This document shows, piece by piece, positions 35,099 to 42,173 of a DNA stretch of 64,000 bases (position 1 is its first letter; the number at the start of each line of letters is the position of its first letter). The stretch comes from Thioalkalivibrio sulfidiphilus HL-EbGr7 (GTDB lineage: Bacteria; Pseudomonadota; Gammaproteobacteria; Ectothiorhodospirales; Ectothiorhodospiraceae), in contig NC_011901.1 in the NCBI RefSeq assembly GCF_000021985.1, forward strand, positions 2,480,001 to 2,544,000, in the 5' to 3' direction. Both the position numbers and the translations under genes were made by a program. The notes under the pieces are model-generated. The model did not search any database, had not been told where the DNA came from, and was given only the letters and a program-made list of their open reading frames with translations.

Positions 35099-36103
35099 TC
35101 AATCCATACCCGTGCCGACTCCAGACGCCGCCGTAGGCGATCCCACCATTGCCGGCCTGGCATGCAAATAACGGGTAGTGCGCCGCTTGGCCTCAATGTC
35201 ACGGTAGATCCATTCCGCCTGCCTGGTTTCGCAGCCGAGCACAGCAGCCAATTCTTCGGCGGGAACCTGGTGGTTCAGGGACCAGAGCGCCAGGTCCATC
35301 TTGTCGTAGGGGAGTGCGAAGTAGAACTCGTCCTGGCCCTGGGGCAGGCTGTAGGTGTCGGTGGTGGGCTTGGCGGTGCAGATCTCCTCGGGCAGGCCCA
35401 GGTGACGGGCGAGCTGGTAGACCTGGGTCTTGTAGAGATGGGCGATGGGTTTGACATCCGCCGAGCCGTCGCCGTTCTTGACGAAAAAGCCCTGGTCATA
35501 TTCCAGGCGGTTGGGGGTACCCACCACGGCGTAATTGAGCCGGTCGGCGTGGAAGTACTCCAGGGTCTTGCGGATGCGCTGTTTGAAGTTGGTGGCAGCG
35601 ACGATCTGCAGGTAGCTCTTGAGATCCAGGCGTTCCTCGGCCAGTTCTCCATTAGGCTTCTGCACAACAAGGGCGAAGCGGTTGATCTGCCCCTGCTGAC
35701 CGCCCTGGATGACCAGCTTGTTCTTCCAGGTCCCATCGTAGTCCGGGAACACGCTGCGGATGGCATCGTCCCGCCAGCGGTAGCAGCCGATGGCCTCAAG
35801 CGTCGGAGCAATATCTTCCACGGTGTACTCGATACCCAGTTGCTCGGCCACCATGCGTCCCAGGCGCACGCTGTTGGAAGAGGAGTCCCGCTCCGGCAGC
35901 AGCAGTCCGAAGACCTTGCCCGGCCCCAGCGCCTTGACGCACAGTGCCGCGCAGACGGCACTGTCCACGCCACCGGAAATGGCGATGATCAGCCCGCGAC
36001 GGTTAAGGTCCTTGCGCAGGATCTCCCGCAGGGCCGCGCTGATGCGCTCGACCTCCGCTTCGGCGTCGATCTTGAGGACATCCGGGCTTAGTTTCTGAGA
36101 CAT
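35099..36103 (-). CDS. nadE: NAD(+) synthase-like PP-loop amidotransferase
   Basis: 334 residues. The PP-loop AISGGVDSAVCAALC (43-48 for SGGVDS) binds ATP; FGLLLPERDSSSNSVRLGRMVAEQLG, VVGTPNRLEYDQGFFVKNGDGSADVKPIAHLYKTQVYQLARHLG and the PTTDTYSLPQGQDEFYF region follow the NadE pattern. It lacks a nitrilase/glutaminase domain, so it would be ammonia-dependent. Start 36103 has GGAG at ideal spacing. Location inside a glycan locus, next to the LMW-PTP, suggests either a housekeeping copy caught here or a specialised amide-forming enzyme; sequence alone does not decide. Confidence 0.82.
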   Translation of the reverse strand: MSQKLSPDVLKIDAEAEVERISAALREILRKDLNRRGLIIAISGGVDSAVCAALCVKALGPGKVFGLLLPERDSSSNSVRLGRMVAEQLGIEYTVEDIAPTLEAIGCYRWRDDAIRSVFPDYDGTWKNKLVIQGGQQGQINRFALVVQKPNGELAEERLDLKSYLQIVAATNFKQRIRKTLEYFHADRLNYAVVGTPNRLEYDQGFFVKNGDGSADVKPIAHLYKTQVYQLARHLGLPEEICTAKPTTDTYSLPQGQDEFYFALPYDKMDLALWSLNHQVPAEELAAVLGCETRQAEWIYRDIEAKRRTTRYLHARPAMVGSPTAASGVGTGMD

Positions 36104-36136
36104 CTTGTTCTCCATGAACTGAGGTTCAAATCGTTG

Positions 36137-36163
36137 TTCTCTCGCGAAGACGCTAAGAAAATC
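36137..36163 (+). repeat. Dispersed GC-rich repeat, copy 5 (forward, short form)
   Basis: TTCTCTCGCGAAGACGCTAA with GAAAATC end; one 8-bp unit shorter than the full repeat. First of five copies in 36137-36380, which fill most of the 317-bp gap upstream of the nadE-like gene. Confidence 0.75.
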
Positions 36164-36172
36164 AAAATCATG

Positions 36173-36206
36173 TTCTCTCGCAGAGGCGCTGAGGCGCGGA
36201 GAAAGT
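36173..36206 (+). repeat. Dispersed GC-rich repeat, copy 6 (forward)
   Basis: TTCTCTCGCAGAGGCGCTGA then GGCGCGGAGAAAGT; full length. Confidence 0.8.
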
Positions 36207-36217
36207 CAAAATCATGA

Positions 36218-36251
36218 TCTCTCGCGAAGGCGCAAAGACGCTAAGAGAAAA
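36218..36251 (+). repeat. Dispersed GC-rich repeat, copy 7 (forward)
   Basis: TCTCTCGCGAAGGCGCAAAG then ACGCTAAGAGAAAA; an A-richer variant of the family. Confidence 0.75.
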
Positions 36252-36265
36252 GCACTTAAAAATTG

Positions 36266-36300
36266 TTTCCTTGGCGTCTTCGCGCCTTCGCGAGAGAAAA
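36266..36300 (-). repeat. Dispersed GC-rich repeat, copy 8 (reverse)
   Basis: On the plus strand TTTCCTTGGCGTCTTCGCG ... CGAGAGAAAA. It is opposite in direction to copy 7 only 14 bp away, so copies 7 and 8 can pair into a long hairpin. Confidence 0.78.
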
Positions 36301-36343
36301 GGTTTTTGTGATTTTGGTGCCTTTACGAATAACCATGATTTTT

Positions 36344-36380
36344 GATTTTCTCCGCGTCTCAGCGCCTCCGCGAGAGAATC
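36344..36380 (-). repeat. Dispersed GC-rich repeat, copy 9 (reverse)
   Basis: On the plus strand GATTTTCTCCGCGTCTCAGC then GCCTCCGCGAGAGAATC; it matches copy 6 in reverse. It lies just past the 3' end of the HemK-type methyltransferase gene. Confidence 0.8.
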
Positions 36381-36420
36381 GCTTTTGAATTTCCTTGCAC
36401 CGTCGCAGGAGGATGGCTGC

Positions 36421-37311
36421 TCAATGACCGCGCCGGGCCGCGAGGGCGCGGACGTCGCCTTGGTAATCAGCGAAGGTTTCCACCTGGTCGAAGGCGTCAT
36501 TGCGCTCCAGGCGATGTTTCATGGGCTCGCCCTGGCCCAGGCCGACTTCGAACAGCAGCCAGCCGCCCGGTTTGAGCAGGCGCGGGGCGTCATTGATCAG
36601 GCGCTGGATGATCTTGATGCCGAAGGGACCACCATCGAAGGCCATGTGGGGTTCATGGCCGGAGATCTCCTCGGGCAGCTGCTCCACCTTGGCACTGGAG
36701 ATATAGGGCGGGTTACAGGTGAGCAGATCCATGCGGCCCAGGAAGTCGTCATTGTCGAAGGGGGCCGCCAGATCGCCGGCCATGAAGCTCACGTCGGGAC
36801 GTCCGATGAACGCCGCGTTCTCCCGGGCCAGGGCGACGGCCTCTTCGGAAAGGTCGCTGCCCCAGACGCGGGCCCGGGGGGCGCTCACGGCCATGGCCAG
36901 GGCCAGATTGCCGCAGCCGGTGCACAGATCCACCACCCTGGGGCTTTCCCCTTCCACGTCCGCCAGTTTGCCGATGGCGGCACGACCCAGGATCTCGGTC
37001 TCGCGTCGGGGCACCAGGGCCGCCTCGGAGGACTTGAGCACCAGACCCATGAAGTCCTGCCGACCGGTCAGATGCGAAAGCGGCGTGCCTGCAAGGCGCT
37101 TGTCTACCAGGGTGTTCAACAGCCCCTCGGCAGCCTGATCAAGATCAGCGATTACCGCATCCCGCACCTGGCTCAGCGCCAGCGGTTGGCCGGCAGCCAG
37201 GGCCCAGAGACAGTCCAGGGTATTGCGCGGTGTCTCGTCCGGCTTGTCGGGCAGGACCTGGAGATCCTGTTCCAGTCGCGCCAGCAGCTGCAGATAGAGG
37301 GGATGGTTCAT
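36421..37311 (-). CDS. N5-glutamine methyltransferase family protein (HemK/PrmB/PrmC-like)
   Basis: 296 residues. A helical N-terminal domain (1-90) is followed by the linker LVPRRETE (99-106), SAM-binding VVDLCTGCGNLALAMA (127-140), and the family signature NPPY (200-203). EVGLGQGEPMKHRLE is near the end. Family members methylate the Gln of release factors or ribosomal protein L3. No release factor or ribosomal gene is adjacent, so the target here is open. It is bracketed by repeat copies 9 and 10 that face outward from it. High GC. Confidence 0.83.
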   Translation of the reverse strand: MNHPLYLQLLARLEQDLQVLPDKPDETPRNTLDCLWALAAGQPLALSQVRDAVIADLDQAAEGLLNTLVDKRLAGTPLSHLTGRQDFMGLVLKSSEAALVPRRETEILGRAAIGKLADVEGESPRVVDLCTGCGNLALAMAVSAPRARVWGSDLSEEAVALARENAAFIGRPDVSFMAGDLAAPFDNDDFLGRMDLLTCNPPYISSAKVEQLPEEISGHEPHMAFDGGPFGIKIIQRLINDAPRLLKPGGWLLFEVGLGQGEPMKHRLERNDAFDQVETFADYQGDVRALAARRGH

Positions 37312-37387
37312 GAGGTCGTCACTTGTTCACCGTGAATAGAACTTCGAATCATTCCTTTCTCCCGATGGCGCTTAAAACACCAAATCC

Positions 37388-37423
37388 TTCTCTCTCGCGG
37401 AGGCGCTGAGGCGCGGAGAAAAG
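37388..37423 (+). repeat. Dispersed GC-rich repeat, copy 10 (forward)
   Basis: TTCTCTCTCGCGGAGGCGCT then GAGGCGCGGAGAAAAG; in the 275-bp gap between the HemK-type and acyl-ligase genes. Confidence 0.82.
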
Positions 37424-37523
37424 CAACATATTATTTGCCCCTAGATGCCAAAGCCCCTAAGAAATGCGTTCTCATCATTAATTGCTTCGTGCCTTGCTGC
37501 CTTCATACAAAATCATGATTGTG

Positions 37524-37557
37524 ACTTTCTCCGCGTCCCAGCGCCTCCGCGAGAAAA
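37524..37557 (-). repeat. Dispersed GC-rich repeat, copy 11 (reverse)
   Basis: On the plus strand ACTTTCTCCGCGTCCCAGCG then CCTCCGCGAGAAAA; inverted relative to copy 10, about 100 bp apart. Confidence 0.8.
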
Positions 37558-37586
37558 CCGCATTTGATCTTCTTTGCACATATCAG

Positions 37587-39155
37587 TCATATGCCAACCA
37601 GGTCCTTCTTGTTGATCTTGCCGTTGGCGGACTTGGGCAGGCTGTCCACCAGCAGGATGTCCCTGGGCACCATGAAGTTCTCAAGCCTTGAAGTGAGTTC
37701 CTTTCTGAGCCGCCGCTCGTCCAACTCACAACCCGCGGTGAGCACGACGTAGGCACGCACCGCCTGCCCCAGCAGGTCGTCGGTCACGCCAATGACGGCC
37801 GCCTCCTCCACCCCCGGGATGGCATAGAGTGCGTTCTCCACTTCCACCGGGCTGACCTTCTCGCCCCGAGTCTTGATGATGTCGTCGCTGCGGCCCTCGA
37901 AGTACAGGCAGCCGTCCTCGTCCATGTGGAACCAGTCGCCGGTGCGCAGCACCTTCTCGCCGGGATAGGGGCCATCCTTGAGCATCTCGGCGCTTTTCTC
38001 CGGCAGGTTCCAGTAACCGCGCATCAGGTGCGGGCCACGCACGTGGAGAATGCCTGGCTGGCCAGGCGGCACGGGCTCGCCCTCGGGACTCAGCAGATAG
38101 ACCTCGGTGCCCGGGATCGCCTTGCCGACGGAGCGCGGCTTGACCTCGGCCAGTTCCGGTTCCAGGTAACTCACCCGCTTGCACTCGGTCAGTCCGTACA
38201 TCTTGAAGATCAGGGCGTTGGGGAAGACCTCCTTCAAGCGCGGTACGTAATCCGCCGGCAGCGCGGCGGCGGTGTTGGTGATGCGTTTGATGGAGGGGAA
38301 ACACAAGGGCTTGCGGCCGTGGGCCGCGAGGATCATGGAGTAGATGGTGGGCACGCCGGGGAAGGCGGTCACGCCATGCTGATCCATGCGATTGAACACC
38401 TCCGCCGGGTAGGTGAAGGAGCGCTCCAGCACCAGCGTGGCGCCCATCTGCACACTCATGAGCAGCTGGTAGAGACCGTAATCAAAGGCCATGGGCAGGA
38501 CGTTGATGATCACTTCCTGCTCGTCCATGCGCAGGTATTCGATCAGGCTCTGGGCGGCGAACAGCATGGACTGGTGGGTGTGCATCACCCCCTTGGGATT
38601 GCCCGTGCTGCCGGAGGTGTAGATGAGCGAGGCCAGGTCCAGGGCGATGGTGCCCGGATCGAAGACCTCGGCCGGGGCGCCTTCGACCACGGTCTCGAAC
38701 ACCTCTGCTGCAGGGGATAGACCCTCACACTGCTCCGCCACCTTATCGCCGCCGGAGACGATCAGATGGGTGAGGCTGGGCACATCCGGCAGCACTTCCC
38801 GGAACACGAAGGCCAGGTGAGCATCGGTGATCAGGTGACGCACCGTGCAGTCGTTGAGCACGTAGGCAAGCTTGTCGTGCTTGGTCTGGGGGTTGACCAC
38901 CAGGAAGGTGGCGCCCGCCCGGAGCACGGCATAGATGCTGACCACGCAGGGCCAGGTGTTGTCCATGTAGATGGCGACCCGGTCGCCACGCCCGAGCCCG
39001 CGTTGCTGCAGGGCCGCGGCGAGGCGGGCGCTCTGGTCTTCCAGTTGCGCGTAGGTATAGGACTCCCCACCGACGACAACCGCCACCTTGTCCGGGAGGT
39101 TCCGGGCATGGAGCGGCAGGATCTCGTGGAGCAGTCGTTGGGGCTTGATCGGCAT
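37587..39155 (-). CDS. Acyl-CoA ligase (AMP-forming), exosortase A-associated type
   Basis: 522 residues. Adenylate-forming enzyme with the P-loop LIYTSGSTGNPKGVMHTH, MYGLTECKRVSYLEPE (A5 motif), the A7/A8 region LRTGDWFHMDEDGCLYFEGRSDDIIKTRGEKVSPVEVE, here quoted in part, and the C-terminal catalytic Lys in KSANGKINKKDL. It activates an acyl acid and most likely loads the ACP encoded 28 bp upstream. ATG 39155 is used since the longer frame overlaps the ACP gene. GGGAAAGGA precedes it. Substrate unknown; the family is a regular partner of exosortase A loci. Confidence 0.88.
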   Translation of the reverse strand: MPIKPQRLLHEILPLHARNLPDKVAVVVGGESYTYAQLEDQSARLAAALQQRGLGRGDRVAIYMDNTWPCVVSIYAVLRAGATFLVVNPQTKHDKLAYVLNDCTVRHLITDAHLAFVFREVLPDVPSLTHLIVSGGDKVAEQCEGLSPAAEVFETVVEGAPAEVFDPGTIALDLASLIYTSGSTGNPKGVMHTHQSMLFAAQSLIEYLRMDEQEVIINVLPMAFDYGLYQLLMSVQMGATLVLERSFTYPAEVFNRMDQHGVTAFPGVPTIYSMILAAHGRKPLCFPSIKRITNTAAALPADYVPRLKEVFPNALIFKMYGLTECKRVSYLEPELAEVKPRSVGKAIPGTEVYLLSPEGEPVPPGQPGILHVRGPHLMRGYWNLPEKSAEMLKDGPYPGEKVLRTGDWFHMDEDGCLYFEGRSDDIIKTRGEKVSPVEVENALYAIPGVEEAAVIGVTDDLLGQAVRAYVVLTAGCELDERRLRKELTSRLENFMVPRDILLVDSLPKSANGKINKKDLVGI

Positions 39156-39183
39156 ATTCCTTTCCCGTCCGGGCAGTGGCCCT

Positions 39184-39435
39184 TCAGGCCGTGGCCTTCT
39201 TGCGCTGCACGAAGGCCACCAGGTTGGCCACGGAGTCCAGGTTCTCGGGGACCATTTCATCGTCGTCGACGGTGACGCCGAATTCGTCTTCCAGGAACAT
39301 GATGACTTCCAGGATGCCGGTGGAGTCGATGATGCCCCGCTCCAGCAGGGAGTCCCCGCTGGCGAGCTGGGACTCGTCGTCGGTGAAGAGGTAATTCTCG
39401 AGGATGTAGCCCTTTATCTTTTTTTCCAGTTCCAT
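39184..39435 (-). CDS. Acyl carrier protein
   Basis: 83 residues, acidic, all-helical. The phosphopantetheine site is Ser38 in IIDSTGILEVIMFLE (D-S-x-x shape of carrier proteins). Paired with the AMP-forming ligase just downstream, it should hold an acyl or aminoacyl thioester for transfer to the glycan by one of the locus acyltransferases (inference). Its own stand-alone gene and ligase argue against a role in fatty acid synthesis. Confidence 0.88.
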   Translation of the reverse strand: MELEKKIKGYILENYLFTDDESQLASGDSLLERGIIDSTGILEVIMFLEDEFGVTVDDDEMVPENLDSVANLVAFVQRKKATA

Positions 39436-39466
39436 TTTTTACCCCAAGTCAGAAAATCAAAGACTA

Positions 39467-39525
39467 TTCTCTCGCGGAGGCGCAGAGACGCGGAGAAAAC
39501 CCTTTATAGGGCGGGCCGTGCCCGC
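39467..39525 (+). repeat. Dispersed GC-rich repeat, copy 12 (forward) with extended tail
   Basis: The 34-bp core (39467-39500) is followed by TATAGGGCGGGCCGTGCCCGC, of which GCGGGC-CGT-GCCCGC (39511-39525) is a hairpin. The whole 59-bp unit recurs 88 bp further on as copy 13. Confidence 0.82.
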
Positions 39526-39554
39526 GAAAATGCCCAAGCAAAACACAAAAATCG

Positions 39555-39613
39555 TTCTCTCGCAGAGGCGCAGGGGCGCGGAGAAAACCGGTTATAGGGC
39601 GGGCCGTGCCCGC
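39555..39613 (+). repeat. Dispersed GC-rich repeat, copy 13 (forward) with extended tail
   Basis: The core (39555-39589) and the same hairpin tail as copy 12 (GCGGGCCGTGCCCGC at 39599-39613). Forms the left flank of the GxxExxY gene, with copy 14 inverted on the right. Confidence 0.82.
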
Positions 39614-39660
39614 CGAATAATTCAACATCTCTTAATGCCGCCCAATCTATGCCAAACGAA

Positions 39661-40053
39661 TCAAGCCCCGGGTTCTGCAAGACCATTAACAACTCGCACG
39701 ATGCCCCTCTTCATGAGGGCTTCACCGAAATTCAACAAATAGCCCAATCTTCTTTCAGTCAGTCTAAGGTAAGTCAGAAGCTGTTTTTTGTGTGCGTCAT
39801 TAAGACGCTCCACGCATTTCAGCTCAAGTATCACCTTGTCCTCGACAACAATGTCCGCACGGAAACCTTCCTCAAACCTCAATCCGCGATACTCGATCGC
39901 GATGGGAACCTGGCGCTCCACACGCAGGCCCAAGCCACACAATTCATATTCCAAGACGGTCTCATAGACCGACTCCATCAAGCCCGGTCCAAGATCACGA
40001 TGAACCTGAATTGCCACCTCGACCACATAGTCGCCGATCTGATTCTCGGTCAT
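39661..40053 (-). CDS. GxxExxY family protein, PD-(D/E)XK nuclease-like
   Basis: 130 residues. The name-giving motif is G24-L-M-E27-S-V-Y30. Asp67, Glu77 and Lys79 in FRADIVVEDKVILELK fit a PD-(D/E)XK nuclease core, and Gln91/Tyr95 in KQLLTYL fit the common QxxxY helix. The start at 40053 has a strong AGGGAGGTG site. No role in polysaccharide synthesis is known for this family; biochemical function is unproven. The gene is bracketed by inverted copies of the dispersed repeat (13 and 14) and interrupts an otherwise coherent exopolysaccharide operon, which fits a mobile or selfish insertion (inference). Confidence 0.85.
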   Translation of the reverse strand: MTENQIGDYVVEVAIQVHRDLGPGLMESVYETVLEYELCGLGLRVERQVPIAIEYRGLRFEEGFRADIVVEDKVILELKCVERLNDAHKKQLLTYLRLTERRLGYLLNFGEALMKRGIVRVVNGLAEPGA

Positions 40054-40146
40054 TCCAGACACCTCCCTGTGCCCACCCATCATCAAGCTGACATTGCAAT
40101 CAAAGAGCTTGATATACCAACCTGACTACCCATCAATTATCTTGCC

Positions 40147-40180
40147 TTCCTCCGCGCCCCTGCGCCTCCGCGAGAGAATA
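40147..40180 (-). repeat. Dispersed GC-rich repeat, copy 14 (reverse)
   Basis: On the plus strand TTCCTCCGCGCCCCTGCGCC then TCCGCGAGAGAATA. It is inverted relative to copies 12 and 13 and lies between the GxxExxY gene and the second asparagine synthase gene. Confidence 0.8.
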
Positions 40181-40196
40181 CGCTTTTGATGTTTTC

Positions 40197-42164
40197 TCAG
40201 CCCAGTCCCCGAACCAATCCCGACCCATCCACACGGAAATTCTCATGGAAACGCTCAACGAAATGGTAATGCCAGAGCTGGGTGGAGAGGATACCCACTA
40301 AGGCCATGTTGTCCTTGTAACCGATGGCCCTGCCCCGTTCGATTTTTTGGTACAGACGCTGCACCTTGGCGGCGTCGAAATAGCCGTACCGGGACACCAC
40401 TTCCGGACTGAGCAACTCCCGCACGTACTCAGTTTTGCCGCCGCTGAAGAAGGCCGGGATGTCGGGGGCCCGGTAGGGCTGCTTGTGGCGGGCAACGATG
40501 GCTTCGGGGAGATAGGGCCTCATGACTCGCTTGAGCAGGTATTTCTCGTTGAGCACCCGCATCTTGTGGCGGGGATGCAGCTGGTTGGCGAATTCGATGA
40601 CCCGGTGATCCAGGAACGGGAAACGGCCTTCCACGGAGTTGGCCATGAGCATTCGGTCGCCCTGGGAGCACAGCAGGTAGCCCGACATGAGGGTGTGCGC
40701 CTCCACGTACTGGCCCCGGTTGAAGGGGTGCCAACGCTGTATGCCTTCCGGAAGACCACCCGCCAGCCGCTCCACGGCGTCTCCCCGCAACTGCGCGCCC
40801 AGTTCTTCGGAGAAGAAGACCTTGCACTGGGCGGTGGACTGCCAGCGGGTCATGTGGCTGAAGAAGGGGGATTCGGGCTGATCCAGGCCGGTACCGAAGA
40901 AGCTCTTCAGATAAGTCAGCCCCTGGGCCTGGGTCAGGTTCAGGTAGGGGTACAGGCGCTTGATGAGCAGGGGGCGCCAGCTGGAATCGGCGTTGCGCGC
41001 CCAGAACTGGCGGATCTTGCCTTCCTTGAACAGATCGTAACCGCCCAGCACCTCGTCGGAACCCTCGCCGGTCAGCACCACCTTGTAGCCCTGCTCCCGC
41101 ACCAGGCCAGAGAGCAGGGACATGGGTACCGGCGCGGTGCGCAGCACCGGGGCCTCGGTACGCAATATCGTATCGAAGAAGGCCTCTCCGACCCGGGCCG
41201 TGTCGCAGCGGATGCTGCTGTGGTCGGCATTCACGTGGCGGATCATCTGCTGCTGGAAACCCGACTCGTCCAGGCCCTCATCCTCGAAGCCGATGGAGAA
41301 GGTGCGAAGTCGCGCGGTGCCCTGGCGGTGGATCATCGAAACCAGGGCCGAGGAATCCAGGCCGCCGGAAAGATAGGCCCCCACGGGCACGTCTGCTCGC
41401 AGCCGGATGCGCGTGGCATCGACGAGCAGTTCGCCCAGTTCGGCGGCCAGTTCGTCCTCGGTTCCTTGCCGATAACGGCCATCAATGGGGAAAGACCAGT
41501 CCCAGTAGGTTTCGCGGGTGATGTGCCCGTTCTGCACCACGATACGCTGCCCGGGCGAGACCTCCTCGATGCCCTCGAACAGGGTGTGGGGCGTGAGTGG
41601 CGCCCAGAAGGTCATGAGTTCGTCCAGGGCGGTGGCGTTGAGTCGCGGCGCAGCATCCAGGAGCGGCAGGATGGCCTTGATCTCCGAGGCGAACAGCAGG
41701 CGTCCGTTTTGCAGGGTATAGAACAGGGGCAGGATACCCACCCGGTCGCGGACCAGCACCAGGCGCTTGCGGGGGATGTCCCACAGGGCGATGGCGAACT
41801 GGCCGTTCAGGTGGTGGACGAGGTCGTCGCCGTATTCCTCGTAGAGGTGGACGATGACCTCGGTGTCCGACTGGGTGGCGAAGCGATGGCCCCGGGCGAT
41901 GAGCTCGGCGCGCAGTTCCAGGTAGTTGAAGATCTCGCCGTTGAACACCACCCACACCGAGGCATCCTCGTTGTGCAGGGGCTGACGGCCACCCTCGAGA
42001 TCGATGATGCTCAGGCGGGCATGGCCAAGACCCACATGGGCATCCCGGTAGAAGCCATGGCCGTCCGGACCCCGGTGATACAGACGATCCACCATGGATT
42101 CCAGCTCACGCTGTTCGACGGCCGGTCCGCCGTTCAGGTTCAGGATGCCTGCGATGCCGCACAT
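40197..42164 (-). CDS. asnB: Asparagine synthase-like amidotransferase, second copy
   Basis: 655 residues. MCGIAGILNLNGG gives the Cys2 glutaminase nucleophile; LYHRGPDGHGFY, FNGEIFNYLELRAEL and the PP-loop AYLSGGLDSSALVSM follow. HKQPYRAPDIPAFF and GEGSDEVLGGYDLFKE are synthetase landmarks. It is clearly diverged from the copy at 9410-11269, implying a separate amidation target. It sits 9 bp from the XrtA-type deacetylase gene upstream, as is common in exosortase A loci. Confidence 0.9.
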   Translation of the reverse strand: MCGIAGILNLNGGPAVEQRELESMVDRLYHRGPDGHGFYRDAHVGLGHARLSIIDLEGGRQPLHNEDASVWVVFNGEIFNYLELRAELIARGHRFATQSDTEVIVHLYEEYGDDLVHHLNGQFAIALWDIPRKRLVLVRDRVGILPLFYTLQNGRLLFASEIKAILPLLDAAPRLNATALDELMTFWAPLTPHTLFEGIEEVSPGQRIVVQNGHITRETYWDWSFPIDGRYRQGTEDELAAELGELLVDATRIRLRADVPVGAYLSGGLDSSALVSMIHRQGTARLRTFSIGFEDEGLDESGFQQQMIRHVNADHSSIRCDTARVGEAFFDTILRTEAPVLRTAPVPMSLLSGLVREQGYKVVLTGEGSDEVLGGYDLFKEGKIRQFWARNADSSWRPLLIKRLYPYLNLTQAQGLTYLKSFFGTGLDQPESPFFSHMTRWQSTAQCKVFFSEELGAQLRGDAVERLAGGLPEGIQRWHPFNRGQYVEAHTLMSGYLLCSQGDRMLMANSVEGRFPFLDHRVIEFANQLHPRHKMRVLNEKYLLKRVMRPYLPEAIVARHKQPYRAPDIPAFFSGGKTEYVRELLSPEVVSRYGYFDAAKVQRLYQKIERGRAIGYKDNMALVGILSTQLWHYHFVERFHENFRVDGSGLVRGLG

Positions 42165-42173
42165 GATGGACGA

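Noticed and set aside
36137-36380. Repeat cluster as a CRISPR array
   Set aside because: The copies are in mixed orientation, vary in sequence and length, and have unequal spacers (about 10-45 bp). No cas genes are present.
36385-37335. 316-codon plus-strand frame opposite the HemK-type gene
   Set aside because: It overlaps a gene with clear NPPY and SAM motifs and has no recognisable domain of its own.
37441-37470. Fifteenth repeat copy (GATGCCAAAGCCCCTAAGAA)
   Set aside because: It resembles the A-rich variants but lacks the TTCTCTCGC start and most of the periodic core.
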